Origin: Gemmatimonadota bacterium
Lineage (GTDB): Bacteria > Latescibacterota > UBA2968 > GCA-2709665
Direction of reading: 5' to 3'
DNA: 35,182 nucleotides
Assembly (NCBI GenBank): GCA_028873695.1
Contig: JAPPNU010000029.1
Span: forward strand, 114,383-149,564
A program made the position numbers and the translations under genes. The notes below the pieces were generated by a model that saw nothing but the letters and a program-made list of their open reading frames with translations, was not told the origin of the DNA and ran no database searches. Positions 25,386 through 33,567 of this stretch are shown piece by piece (position 1 is the stretch's first letter; the number at the start of each line of letters is the position of its first letter).

Positions 25386-27098
25386 ATGAAAATCGGCATT
25401 CTGACCCGTCCGCCCGATCTATCGGACTACGTCGCCGAGATTTTCACAACCTGGGGGCTTGCGGCTTTCGATCGGATCAGCCAGGATCAGGTCGAAGCCC
25501 TGGATCCTGCGTCGACTCCCGTACTGGTCTGCCCGGCAGCCGAAAGGGATGAGCAGACGCAGGAATTCCTGGTCGGATATGCGCGGCGCGGCGGCACCGT
25601 CGTGACCTTCCTTCCCCAAGACATACTGGCCTCCGCCGCGGGGCTGGTCTACCAGGGCGCCATGGCCGCGCCGCTTCGCCTGCGTCCGGCACGCTATCCG
25701 GCGGGAGGGGTTTCAGGAGAGGACTTCCCGGTAGTCGGGGAAGCGGGTCATTATATCGAGGAACCTGACGCGGGAGTCGGTATCGCCTATCTCTACCGTC
25801 CTGATGCATACGAGGGAGAGTCCGTCGGGATTGTCGAAACGCCGTGCGGAGAGGGAAGGATCCTTGCATTCGCTTTCGACCTGCCCGAGTGCGTGTTCAC
25901 CTTCCGCCAGGGTGACCCGCGCCAGGTCGAGCGGGCCGTGGGCGGCAACGTCCGCGCCGATGCCATCGGAATCGATCTCGGGCCGGCGGACTGCGGACTG
26001 ATTCCATTTGCCGATCTGCTTGCGCGGTGGCTCGTGGAACTGGTCTGCCGGTTTGTTCCGGCGCCCGTCCCGCTGCTCTGGCACCTGCCGGGTGAGGCAA
26101 CCGCGATCGTACTCTATTCGGGCGACGAGGACGGAGCCGAGATTTCCGCTACGGAACAGGAATTCCGGGAGGTTACGGCGGCAGGTGCGCGCATGAATCT
26201 ATACATCATTCCCATCGGGACGGACTCGACGGCCGCGGACGTGCGGCGGTATCAAGAACACCACGACGTCGGGCCGCACCCGAACCTTCGGGCTCTGGAC
26301 GGACGACCGATTGCGGAGCGCGTGGCCGAATTCGAGCGTCAGATCAGGCTGTTCGAGGAGATGTACGGGTTCAGGCCCACGAGCGTACGCAATCACTGCC
26401 TGGCCTGGGCGGGTTACATGGAACTGGTGGAGGTACAGGCGCGCCTGGGCATCCGGATGGATGCGAACTACCTGTGCTCGGCCTACATGCGGGACCGCTG
26501 CAGCAGCCCGTATCACCTGAGAGGGGCGGCCATGCCAATGCGTTTCTGCCATCCCGACGGGCGATTGATCGACGTGCTCCAGCAGCATACCCACCTGTCC
26601 GACGACGTCTGGTTCCAGGAGAACGCGCCAAAGTCCTTCCACTTTTCGCCGGAGATGTACGCCGCGCTTGCCGGCCGTATCCTCGACGACAGCGCCACGC
26701 GTTTCCACGTGCCGTACGGCGTGATCCTTCATCCGGGAAACTGGGTGAGATTCTCCCGCATGCATGGACTGGTACTGCTCGAAGAAGCCGTAAAGCGGAA
26801 CGTTCCCGTCTGGTCCTACGATCAGTGGTGTGAATTCTGGCTGCTGCGGGACAGGTGGCGGGTGGCGCTTCTGTCGTGGCAGGACCATACGCTCCAATTC
26901 ACGGCCGCGGGCGCGCCGGACGACGGAAATCTCCGCTGGCTCCTGCCCGCCGCGTTCGATGGAAGGACGCTGGATGAAGTCCGCGTGAACGGGGGTCCCG
27001 CGCCGTATACGATCGTCACCCGGTACGGTCAGGATTTCGCGCAGGTGGCATTGGGTGACGGCATCGACGGTTGCGATATCTCGGCCGTTTACAGCTGA
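25386..27098 (+). CDS. GATase-like plus NodB-like polysaccharide deacetylase-family protein
   Basis: This 570-residue protein starts at ATG 25386 with GGAGG at 25372-25376. Residues 1-215 look like a ThuA/class-I-glutaminase-like Rossmann domain (STPVLVCPAAE, YARRGGTVVTFLP, CGEGRILAFAFDLPE). Residues 235-480 look like a NodB-type deacetylase barrel. IVLYSGDEDG (D247, D249) replaces the usual TFDDG, and EHHDVGPHPNL (H293, H298) matches the metal-binding HxxxH motif. RNHCLAW and THLSDDVW are further active-site-like blocks. The C-terminal 90 residues form a beta-sandwich tail. No signal peptide. NodB enzymes remove N- or O-acetyl groups from sugars. The downstream NeuD-type acyltransferase, 81 bases away, suggests an acyl exchange step. 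Catalysis is plausible but unproven. Confidence 0.72.
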   Translation: MKIGILTRPPDLSDYVAEIFTTWGLAAFDRISQDQVEALDPASTPVLVCPAAERDEQTQEFLVGYARRGGTVVTFLPQDILASAAGLVYQGAMAAPLRLRPARYPAGGVSGEDFPVVGEAGHYIEEPDAGVGIAYLYRPDAYEGESVGIVETPCGEGRILAFAFDLPECVFTFRQGDPRQVERAVGGNVRADAIGIDLGPADCGLIPFADLLARWLVELVCRFVPAPVPLLWHLPGEATAIVLYSGDEDGAEISATEQEFREVTAAGARMNLYIIPIGTDSTAADVRRYQEHHDVGPHPNLRALDGRPIAERVAEFERQIRLFEEMYGFRPTSVRNHCLAWAGYMELVEVQARLGIRMDANYLCSAYMRDRCSSPYHLRGAAMPMRFCHPDGRLIDVLQQHTHLSDDVWFQENAPKSFHFSPEMYAALAGRILDDSATRFHVPYGVILHPGNWVRFSRMHGLVLLEEAVKRNVPVWSYDQWCEFWLLRDRWRVALLSWQDHTLQFTAAGAPDDGNLRWLLPAAFDGRTLDEVRVNGGPAPYTIVTRYGQDFAQVALGDGIDGCDISAVYS

Positions 27099-27179
27099 TG
27101 GAAGCCGTGCCGCCGGATCAGGTTCGCCACGGAACGGGTTGTCGACGAAAAACCGCCGGACAGAACAGGAGGTCGTGCA

Positions 27180-27821
27180 ATGCAAAAGCTGGTCTTCCTG
27201 GGCATCGGATCCAACAATTCCGACATTCTGGACGCAGTGTTGGAAATCAACGCCCTGAAGCCGACCTATGAGGTGCTGGGGTACGTGACGCGCAACGGCA
27301 AACCCGTCAACAAGGGCGGCCTTAAACACCTGGGGGACTTCGACGCCGTTCGCGCCATGCCGGAGGACGTTCAGTTCACCGGATTTGCTTTCGGTCCGGG
27401 GAGTTATCAGATCTGGCCTGGAACGGTGGCCGGTCTGGGCCTGCCGCGGGAACGATTCGCCACAATCGTCCATCCCCACGCGTTCGTATCCACCCAAAGC
27501 TCGGTGGGACGGGGATCGGTTATACTTGCGGGAACGACGGTGGGGGCGTTCGTAACCATCGGCGACCACGTGATCATCCTGCAGAACGTTGGCCTGTCCC
27601 ACGACGACGTGATCGAGGATTACTCCTGCCTTGCGGTGGGGGTGAGCTTTTCGGGAAGCGTTCGGGTGGGACGAAACTGTTTCCTGGGAACGAACTCGAC
27701 GATTATCGGCGCAACGATCGGCGAGGGAAGCATGGTGGGCGCGGGGACCCTCATCCGGCACGACGTGCCCGCGGGCGAGGTCTGGGTGGGCAATCCCGGA
27801 AGGTATCTCAGGAAGGTTTGA
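27180..27821 (+). CDS. NeuD-type sugar O-acyltransferase with left-handed beta helix
   Basis: This 213-residue protein starts at ATG 27180 with AGGAGG at 27167-27172. It has an N-terminal nucleotide- or sugar-binding Rossmann-like half (KLVFLGIGSNNSDILDAV) and hexapeptide repeats from about residue 90 (VGRGSVILAGTTVGAFVTIG, VRVGRNCFLGTNSTIIGATI, GEGSMVGAGTLIRHDV, GNPGRYLRKV). This is the layout of NeuD/PglD acetyltransferases, which transfer an acetyl group from acetyl-CoA to a sugar. LSHDDVIED gives a candidate catalytic His. It is the last gene of the plus-strand run and is convergent with the dioxygenase gene 42 bases on. Confidence 0.88.
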   Translation: MQKLVFLGIGSNNSDILDAVLEINALKPTYEVLGYVTRNGKPVNKGGLKHLGDFDAVRAMPEDVQFTGFAFGPGSYQIWPGTVAGLGLPRERFATIVHPHAFVSTQSSVGRGSVILAGTTVGAFVTIGDHVIILQNVGLSHDDVIEDYSCLAVGVSFSGSVRVGRNCFLGTNSTIIGATIGEGSMVGAGTLIRHDVPAGEVWVGNPGRYLRKV

Positions 27822-27863
27822 ACTCCGCGAACGCAACCGGCGATCGGACCCCGTCGCGAACCC

Positions 27864-28544
27864 CTACCACATCCAGCCGTGGCGTCCCCCCTCAGAATCT
27901 TCGGTCGTTTTGCCGATCACAATATCGAAATTCGCGGTCAGTTCTCCAATTTCCGAACCGGGCAGCGGTTTGAACGGCACCGCCAACAGATCGCGTGACG
28001 CGTGTCCGGATCTCCGGAATATGGAGTCCCGCTCGTTGTCCGGGTTGCCCTTGACGTACATCTGCGTGGTCAGGGCCCGGCGTCCGTTCCTGTTGATCGC
28101 AAAATGAATATGGGCCGCCCGGCTGCCCGAATATCTGACCGGCTTGATCGTGCGAAAACGGTATTCCCCCGTGGAACCGGTTTCGAACCGCCCGAACCCC
28201 TGAAAGTTCCGGTCCCGCCTTCTGCGCCGCGGCGCATCGGTATGAATGTAGACGCCGTTGCTGTCGACCTGCCAGATCTCCACCACGGCATTCTTCACGG
28301 GATTACCGCTCACATCGGTGACGCGCCCCGTCAGATGCGTGATTTCTCCCACCGCCGGCGTGATCGCGTCGTTGATGATCAGGAGGTCGTTATCGACGTC
28401 CAGCGGCATCCGGTCCGGATAGAAGGGTCCCTCGGTCTGCCAGGGGGTTCGAATCAGTTTCTCGGCAAATGCCCCCGGCGTCACAAGCGCAGCGGCGCCC
28501 AGCGTGCTTGCCTGACACAGAAAACGCCTTCGATCAATTGCCAT
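27864..28544 (-). CDS. Tat-exported intradiol ring-cleavage dioxygenase
   Basis: This 226-residue protein begins with a twin-arginine signal (RRRFLCQAS, then ALVTPGAFA; cleavage near residue 27). The mature part matches intradiol dioxygenases such as protocatechuate 3,4-dioxygenase beta chain: TEGPFYPD, a beta-sandwich with GRVTDVSGNPVKNAVVEIWQ, and all four Fe(III) ligands as GVYIHTD (Y99), VRYSG (Y138) and HIH (H145, H147). It would cleave a catechol between its hydroxyls, in the periplasm. ATG 28544-28542 has GGAGAG 6 bases upstream. It has no adjacent partner, so whether it is a homomer is unknown. Extracytoplasmic intradiol enzymes are a known minority group. Confidence 0.92.
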   Translation of the reverse strand: MAIDRRRFLCQASTLGAAALVTPGAFAEKLIRTPWQTEGPFYPDRMPLDVDNDLLIINDAITPAVGEITHLTGRVTDVSGNPVKNAVVEIWQVDSNGVYIHTDAPRRRRRDRNFQGFGRFETGSTGEYRFRTIKPVRYSGSRAAHIHFAINRNGRRALTTQMYVKGNPDNERDSIFRRSGHASRDLLAVPFKPLPGSEIGELTANFDIVIGKTTEDSEGGRHGWMW

Positions 28545-28607
28545 CTCGGCCTCTCCACGGATTTATCCTGATTCGTTAAATCACGGGGTCGTTATTACGG
28601 GGGTCAT

Positions 28608-28613
28608 ATTATA
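28608..28613 (-). promoter_or_regulatory. Candidate -10 box of dioxygenase gene
   Basis: The minus strand reads TATAAT, a perfect -10 consensus, 64 bases before the ATG of the dioxygenase gene. No good -35 is seen at 16-18 bases, so an activator-dependent promoter is possible. Confidence 0.35.
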
Positions 28614-28752
28614 GTTTTCATCCACCTATTCTGACGTACGGGCATAGACGTCGATCATTTACCACTTTTGGTAACAAACGCTATTCTCAGGTCACATGTG
28701 TTCGCTACCTCGCCGTCTAATTGCGTCAACTATTTGGCTCTCCCGGTAATAA

Positions 28753-28962
28753 CCCTTCTGTGCCTTATGTGCTTCTTTTAGCCGTTGATCCACCAAAAGC
28801 AATAGCCACAAAAGGCACAAAAACACAAAATGGGAAAGGTTTTATTCTGTGACCGACTAAGTGGGTGTAACGAACAACGCGCAGATTCCATCCGGACGGT
28901 TGGCGTTTCTTCACACGGGTTGGCTCTTGGTCCTTCTGTGCCTTTTGTGCTTTTTGTGGTGA
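28753..28962. repeat. Intergenic inverted repeats of the TGTGCCTTTTGTGCTTTTTG type
   Basis: Two plus-strand copies, CTTCTGTGCCTTATGTGCTTC (near 28754-28774) and CTTCTGTGCCTTTTGTGC with TTTTTGTGG (28933-28959), face one inverted copy, CCACAAAAGGCACAAAAAC (28806-28824). They would fold into a long imperfect stem. Short repeats of this kind are found scattered in many environmental genomes. The whole stretch 28545-29053 holds no gene that I can support, only this repeat set and the dioxygenase promoter region. Confidence 0.55.
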
Positions 28963-29053
28963 ATTAACGGTTGTTTTCTTTTTTTGGTCTACCCTCTACC
29001 CGCATTCAGGCTCTTCGTGGCCAGCTTTACAGAAATCTTCCTGCGAATTGACG

Positions 29054-30304
29054 CTAATGATTATAAACCAGGTGCAATTCGACAAAGCTGTCTCTCCGGC
29101 TGGCGTAGGACAGGTCGCCGGCGTCGACGTCGAGCAGGGCAATCGCCTCCAGATGCAGGGAGAACCTGCCGGAGATTCGACGGCTCATTTCGAACGTCAA
29201 CACGCGCGTGGTCGTATCGAAATCGTTCATCACGCTGCCGATTACCTCGGTGCTATTGACGTCGTTAAATGCGAGGCGGGCAGCCAGGAAGAGGTCGTTC
29301 TGAAAGATATTCGTCGCGTTCCGGCCGCGGCCGTCGTAGTTCCATTCCCCGATCAGGCTCAGATCGGCCGCCGAACCGAGTAAGGAGTAGACCGTATACT
29401 CAGCGCCCAGCGTCGAAGCAACGTAGTCCTCGTCCACGCCGCGACGGTCCCGTGCGCCGGCCCTGCCGAGTCCTTCGAGCTTGAACAGCCATGGCCCGGC
29501 GGTCAACTGGGCGTCCAGCCCGAACTGCCGGATCCGCTCATAGTCTGGTATCAGAACCGGTCCGCCGCCTGTGTCGACGCCGGGTAACAGCAGAGGTTCA
29601 CGGCTGATTCCATCGAATACGCTGACGCCCACGTCCATCTCTCCGTAACTTCGGCTGTAGCGGGCGGCGAATTCCGGTTGCCACCGTCCGGCATCACGCT
29701 CATACGAAACCCGCTTATTGTCAACAACAAGCGGGAAACGCAAACGGCCGGAATTCCCTGGAAAGGTGCGGGCGCGGTGCCAGGTCATTCCGAACAGTTC
29801 CACGGCGCCCCAGTCTCCGGACAATGTGAGATGGACCATGGCCTGGCCCATCGTTGGCTCTCTGTACGGGTGCTCCACGAGGTCGATCTGGTTGACGATA
29901 TTCACCAGGTGGCGGGATTCGGTCACGCCCCAGAACACCCTGTCGACCCCCAGCCGCACTTCCCATTCCTGACCGCGGATCTCACCGAAGGCAAGAAAAT
30001 AGGCTTCCCGCAGATCGACGTGGGTGCGCCGTTCGTCGCCGGCGTCGAAGCGCAGGAACGGCGCCAGGGTGAAGCTTCTGCCCCGGGCATCCTCGACGTA
30101 GAGCCTGGGCTCGGCCACAACGCCACTGCCATGGGAGCGCTGGCCGGGATAGGCGCCGGTCCTGGGAAACCAGCGGCTCTCCACACTCAGGCGCCCGGAC
30201 AATTCTCGCGCTTCGATCCGGGCAACTGCATCACCGGCAAATACGGCCACATGCACAAACACGGCGGCGAGCAGCCCGCTCTGAAAAACAATACGATTCG
30301 GCAT
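29054..30304 (-). CDS. Outer-membrane beta-barrel protein (DUF1302-like), RND partner
   Basis: This 416-residue protein has an N-terminal signal peptide (hydrophobic VFQSGLLAAVFVHVAVFAG, cleavage near residue 30) and then alternating amphipathic strands rich in Tyr, Trp and Phe through to the end, typical of a barrel. It resembles DUF1302-type outer-membrane proteins encoded next to MMPL-type pumps. ATG 30304-30302 overlaps the stop of the upstream gene by one base (TGATG), so translation is probably coupled; TTG 30307 is also in frame. The last residue is His rather than the Phe preferred by the Bam machinery. It would be the outer-membrane exit or binding component of the pump system. Confidence 0.75.
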   Translation of the reverse strand: MPNRIVFQSGLLAAVFVHVAVFAGDAVARIEARELSGRLSVESRWFPRTGAYPGQRSHGSGVVAEPRLYVEDARGRSFTLAPFLRFDAGDERRTHVDLREAYFLAFGEIRGQEWEVRLGVDRVFWGVTESRHLVNIVNQIDLVEHPYREPTMGQAMVHLTLSGDWGAVELFGMTWHRARTFPGNSGRLRFPLVVDNKRVSYERDAGRWQPEFAARYSRSYGEMDVGVSVFDGISREPLLLPGVDTGGGPVLIPDYERIRQFGLDAQLTAGPWLFKLEGLGRAGARDRRGVDEDYVASTLGAEYTVYSLLGSAADLSLIGEWNYDGRGRNATNIFQNDLFLAARLAFNDVNSTEVIGSVMNDFDTTTRVLTFEMSRRISGRFSLHLEAIALLDVDAGDLSYASRRDSFVELHLVYNH

Positions 30305-31119
30305 CAACGCGTCCGTTTCAGTCCGGTGCGTGAAAAGTCCCGGTCGCCGAGGTCCGTCCGGAACTTGAAGTCCGTCCAGGACAGAACCGTGCTTTTTCCG
30401 GTGAGGTGATTGACCATGGTCATCACTCCCGCGCGCCAGTAACGACCCGCGTATTGCCCGTAATCATCCAGTGTGAGCGTCTTCAGGTGGGCGTCCTTGC
30501 GGTCGTAGTACTCCACCCTCCGGACGCGAAGCTCGTCCTTGTCGCGCCACACCACCTGGCGGGTGTAACCCGATTTCCTGTCCGTGGGGTAGCGTTCCGT
30601 TACCGTACACGTCAAATCGCCGCAGGGCTCATCACGCAGGTAGCGGTAGGTGAATTTCTCCACGGCCTGCGCGGTCATGTCTTCATAGGCGAACTCGCTG
30701 CCCATGAAGGAACCGGACCGGTTTGACGAACTGATGCGCTTGACCCGTTTCAAAGCCGGCAGATAGAGCCATTGGTCGTCCGCCCGGTCCCGGTGCGCGT
30801 GAACGAGAAGCGCCGTTCCCCTGACGTCGCGCGGCTCGTCAAACACAAACAGGCTCTTGTCGCCGGCCCCAGGTACCTCCAGGACCTTTACGCGGAGTTG
30901 GCGCTGACTTTCCTGCCCGTGCTTGTTGCGAAGCACCATGACCTGCTGCGCCGTGAAGTTGCCGAAGCCTTCCTCCCGGGCGCGGGATTCCCGTGCGATA
31001 CTCAGGCCGGTTGCATCGGACACGGCCGTCTGCGAATTAAGGGACGCCGGCGCGCCGATGCCCGCCGCGACAATCAGCCATGGCGTCGAAAGCGCGAGCA
31101 GTTTACGTGAATAACTCAT
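30304..31119 (-). CDS. Outer-membrane lipoprotein-sorting (LolA-like) periplasmic protein
   Basis: The frame is open from 31542, but ATG 31119-31117 has a strong GGAGG just upstream and overlaps the stop of the pump gene as ATGA, giving 271 residues. A signal peptide runs to about residue 30 (LLALSTPWLIVAAGIGAPA). The mature part matches LolA-like proteins (PF17131 type): FVFDEPRDVRGTALLVH, WLYLPALKRVKRISSSNRSG, SFMGSEFAYEDM. Such proteins carry lipid-like molecules through the periplasm and are usually encoded beside MMPL-type pumps. It would shuttle the pump's substrate to the outer membrane (inference). Confidence 0.88.
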   Translation of the reverse strand: MSYSRKLLALSTPWLIVAAGIGAPASLNSQTAVSDATGLSIARESRAREEGFGNFTAQQVMVLRNKHGQESQRQLRVKVLEVPGAGDKSLFVFDEPRDVRGTALLVHAHRDRADDQWLYLPALKRVKRISSSNRSGSFMGSEFAYEDMTAQAVEKFTYRYLRDEPCGDLTCTVTERYPTDRKSGYTRQVVWRDKDELRVRRVEYYDRKDAHLKTLTLDDYGQYAGRYWRAGVMTMVNHLTGKSTVLSWTDFKFRTDLGDRDFSRTGLKRTR

Positions 31120-33407
31120 AATTTCCTCCGGTCGAAGGCAATCAGCAACGTCGGCAGGAGCAGGAAATCGGCGAGTAGCGCGAAGACGATCGTGATCGTA
31201 ACCAGAAGGCCGAGGGCCCAACTCACCTGGAACCCCGACGTTGCGAATACCAGAAAACCCGCCGACAGAACCGTGGTCGTGGTCCATAACGCATGGCCCA
31301 CCGTCCGGAAGGTATAGCGCACAGCCTCCGGTGCGGCAAGGTTCTCGCGCCTGGCCTTGAGATACTTGCTCAGAAAGTGAATCGTATCGTCCACGACAAT
31401 CCCGAAAACCACGGCGATGACGACCGACGACGCGATGCCCACGTTGCCCGCCAGATAGCCCCACAGCCCGAAGCTCATCATTGCGGGAATGAAATTCGGC
31501 AGCAGACTGAGGAGACCGATCCGGACGCTCTTGAAGATCCATATGAGGATGAATGATATGAGCGCCATGGCCAGGACCGTCCCCCGCAGCATGCTCTTGA
31601 TGTTCCGCAGCGACAGATGGGCAAACACGATGCTCAGCCCCGATGCCTCCTGCGCGAAAGCGGGCGCGTTTGCGCGGAGCCAGACCTGAGCGCGTTCATC
31701 GAGTTCGCGCAGATCGCGAGACCACGCGTTTCTGGTGGTGACGACCATTCGGGTCGCGGATTTAGCGACATCTATGCGATCGTTGAGGTCGCTTCCAAAG
31801 GGCAGCGACAATTCGTAGAGCAGCAGGTACTGCGCGGCGAGTTCCGGGTCTTCAGGCAGACGATGGAACGCCGGGTCGTCGCCGTGCATGTTCCTGTTCA
31901 GCCGTTTCATGACGTCCGAAAACACCTGGACGTGAGTGACCTCGGGCTGCTGCCTGTACCACCCGGCGAAAGCATCGATCCGGCGCAGATATTCCGGGTC
32001 GGTGATGCCGCCGTCCCGTCCCGCGTTCAGTGAATACTCCAGTTTGTCCAGCCCGGTCAGATTGTCGATAATGTAGTCGGTATCCCGGCGGAACTCGTAC
32101 CGGTCGTCGAAGTACAGCGCCATATTGTCGCTCAGTTCGATTCGGGAAACGCCCAGGACCAGGCCGGCGACCACCAGTACCATGGCGACCAGCAGAAATC
32201 TGCTCTTTGCGATCACGAAGTCGGCGACACCGTCGAGGAAATGGGTGTCTCGAGGAGCCCGGGCGGACACGCGCATCGGCAGGATGGATAACAGGGCGGG
32301 CAGGAGGGTGACTGAAAACACGAAAGCGCACAGGACACCGAATGCAACGCAGTTGCCCAATGTATGGAAAGGCGGTGAATCCGATGCATTCAGGCTGAGG
32401 AACCCGACCGCGGTCGTGACGGAAGTAATGAATACCGGATAGACATTGATCCGGAATGATTCAACGATTGCCGCATTTCTCTCCAGGCCCCGTCTCATGC
32501 CAAGCAGGACACTCGTCACGATATGAATAGCGTCGGCCATGGCGATCACCATGACGATAATGGGCACCCCCGCGTTCGTGGGGCTGAAAACAACGCGGCT
32601 CCACCCGGCGAACCCCACGGTGGTATTGACGACGAACACGATCACGGCAACGATGGCCAGCGTGCCGGGGACCGAGCGCAAAAGCAGGATCGTGGCGCCG
32701 ATGATGATGACGAACACGATCGGCGTCAGCGTTTGCAGGTCGTCCTGGGTGGCGTCGGAAAAGGTGCGGTTCATCACAACGTCGCCTGTAAGATGGTAGG
32801 CGATGTCCGGATGCCTTGTGCGGGCGTCGCTCAGGATTGAGCGGAGATAGTCGGTTATCTCAACGACGGCCAGGTCCGGGTTCTCCGGCAGGACGAAGTT
32901 GACGGCCACGCCGGCCGTGCGTCCATCGTGGGAAACCAGGCGCCCGGCGATTTCGGCGGCTCTCAACGCGACCCGTTCAACGCGCGCCGCCTCGGCGTCG
33001 CTCAGCGCCTGCGCATCCTCGACAAGCGGCGCGACAATCAGGTCGTCTCCGGACGCCTCGCTGTGGGTATAGTTGGTAAGAGAGTTGACGCGGCTGGAAT
33101 AGGGCGCGCGCCACGCGGCGCCGGTCATTTCTTCAATCGCGACGAGCGCTTCGCGGGTAAAGACGGACCCCTGCCCGGGCGTCACGGCGATCAATGCCGC
33201 GTTGGACGTGGAATAGGTGTTCTCGAGCGCGTCGAAGGCGAGAAGCTGGGGGTTGTCTTCGCTGAAAAGAACGCGATAGTCGTTCGTTACCGTGATAAAC
33301 CGGATCCCGCCCGTCATGGCCGCCATCAGCAGCGTCGCCGCCGCGACGACGATCCACCGATAACGCAGAATGGCGTTAATGTATCGGTCCTGGAGCGCAA
33401 GCGTCAT
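31116..33407 (-). CDS. RND/MMPL-family transporter
   Basis: This 763-residue protein has two copies of a unit of one helix, a large periplasmic loop and five helices. Conserved blocks are VTNDYRVLFSEDNPQL after TM1, MADAIHIVTSVL and its counterpart VVDDTIHFLSKYL, whose Asp residues are in the usual proton-relay positions, and VTSVTTAVGFLSLN-like helix ends. This is the two-chain RND type related to HpnN and MmpL, which moves lipids or hydrophobic molecules using the proton gradient. ATG 33407 is preferred because GGGAG is 6 bases upstream; ATG 33419 is the alternative. The stop overlaps the LolA-like gene start by ATGA. Confidence 0.9.
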   Translation of the reverse strand: MTLALQDRYINAILRYRWIVVAAATLLMAAMTGGIRFITVTNDYRVLFSEDNPQLLAFDALENTYSTSNAALIAVTPGQGSVFTREALVAIEEMTGAAWRAPYSSRVNSLTNYTHSEASGDDLIVAPLVEDAQALSDAEAARVERVALRAAEIAGRLVSHDGRTAGVAVNFVLPENPDLAVVEITDYLRSILSDARTRHPDIAYHLTGDVVMNRTFSDATQDDLQTLTPIVFVIIIGATILLLRSVPGTLAIVAVIVFVVNTTVGFAGWSRVVFSPTNAGVPIIVMVIAMADAIHIVTSVLLGMRRGLERNAAIVESFRINVYPVFITSVTTAVGFLSLNASDSPPFHTLGNCVAFGVLCAFVFSVTLLPALLSILPMRVSARAPRDTHFLDGVADFVIAKSRFLLVAMVLVVAGLVLGVSRIELSDNMALYFDDRYEFRRDTDYIIDNLTGLDKLEYSLNAGRDGGITDPEYLRRIDAFAGWYRQQPEVTHVQVFSDVMKRLNRNMHGDDPAFHRLPEDPELAAQYLLLYELSLPFGSDLNDRIDVAKSATRMVVTTRNAWSRDLRELDERAQVWLRANAPAFAQEASGLSIVFAHLSLRNIKSMLRGTVLAMALISFILIWIFKSVRIGLLSLLPNFIPAMMSFGLWGYLAGNVGIASSVVIAVVFGIVVDDTIHFLSKYLKARRENLAAPEAVRYTFRTVGHALWTTTTVLSAGFLVFATSGFQVSWALGLLVTITIVFALLADFLLLPTLLIAFDRRKL

Positions 33408-33511
33408 CGCCGCTCCCATCCATGGCCGGGAGCGGCGACGATCTCACCCTTGTTGACGGCCGACAGTGTCAACACCGGTAACCTCAGAGGAATTCGTCCC
33501 ACCAAATCCAT
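33404..33511 (-). CDS. Possible 35-residue small ORF coupled to the pump gene
   Basis: The ORF begins with MDLVGRIPLRLPVLTLSAV and ends in HGWERR. AGGAG lies 4 bases before ATG 33511, and its TGA overlaps the pump ATG as ATGA. An in-frame ATG at 33529 would add 6 residues. The same frame stays open upstream into the end of the oxygenase gene, so it may be chance. A leader peptide that couples translation to the pump is one idea. No family recognised. Confidence 0.3.
   Translation of the reverse strand: MDLVGRIPLRLPVLTLSAVNKGEIVAAPGHGWERR
33451..33474. other. TGTTGAC-N10-GTCAACA inverted repeat upstream of pump gene
   Basis: Perfect 7-base arms at 33451-33457 and 33468-33474 lie in the gap between the oxygenase and pump genes, inside the small ORF. 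The site could be an operator for an internal promoter or an mRNA hairpin that changes the ratio of the operon's products. No promoter boxes are clear nearby. Confidence 0.3.
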
Positions 33512-33567
33512 GAATCTCCTGTGATCCATTTCACGGCGGAGGTCGTTGTCATCGCCGCGGACGTCGA

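Noticed and set aside
26199..27836. Open frame of 545 codons on the minus strand
   Set aside because: It lies opposite the deacetylase and acyltransferase genes, both with clear motifs. High-GC DNA gives long antisense frames.
28753..28962. CRISPR array
   Set aside because: Three irregularly spaced, partly inverted units are not direct repeats with regular spacers.
31120..31542. N-terminal extension of the LolA-like protein
   Set aside because: It overlaps the pump gene throughout and would hide the signal peptide; the ATG at 31119 has GGAGG and an ATGA overlap.
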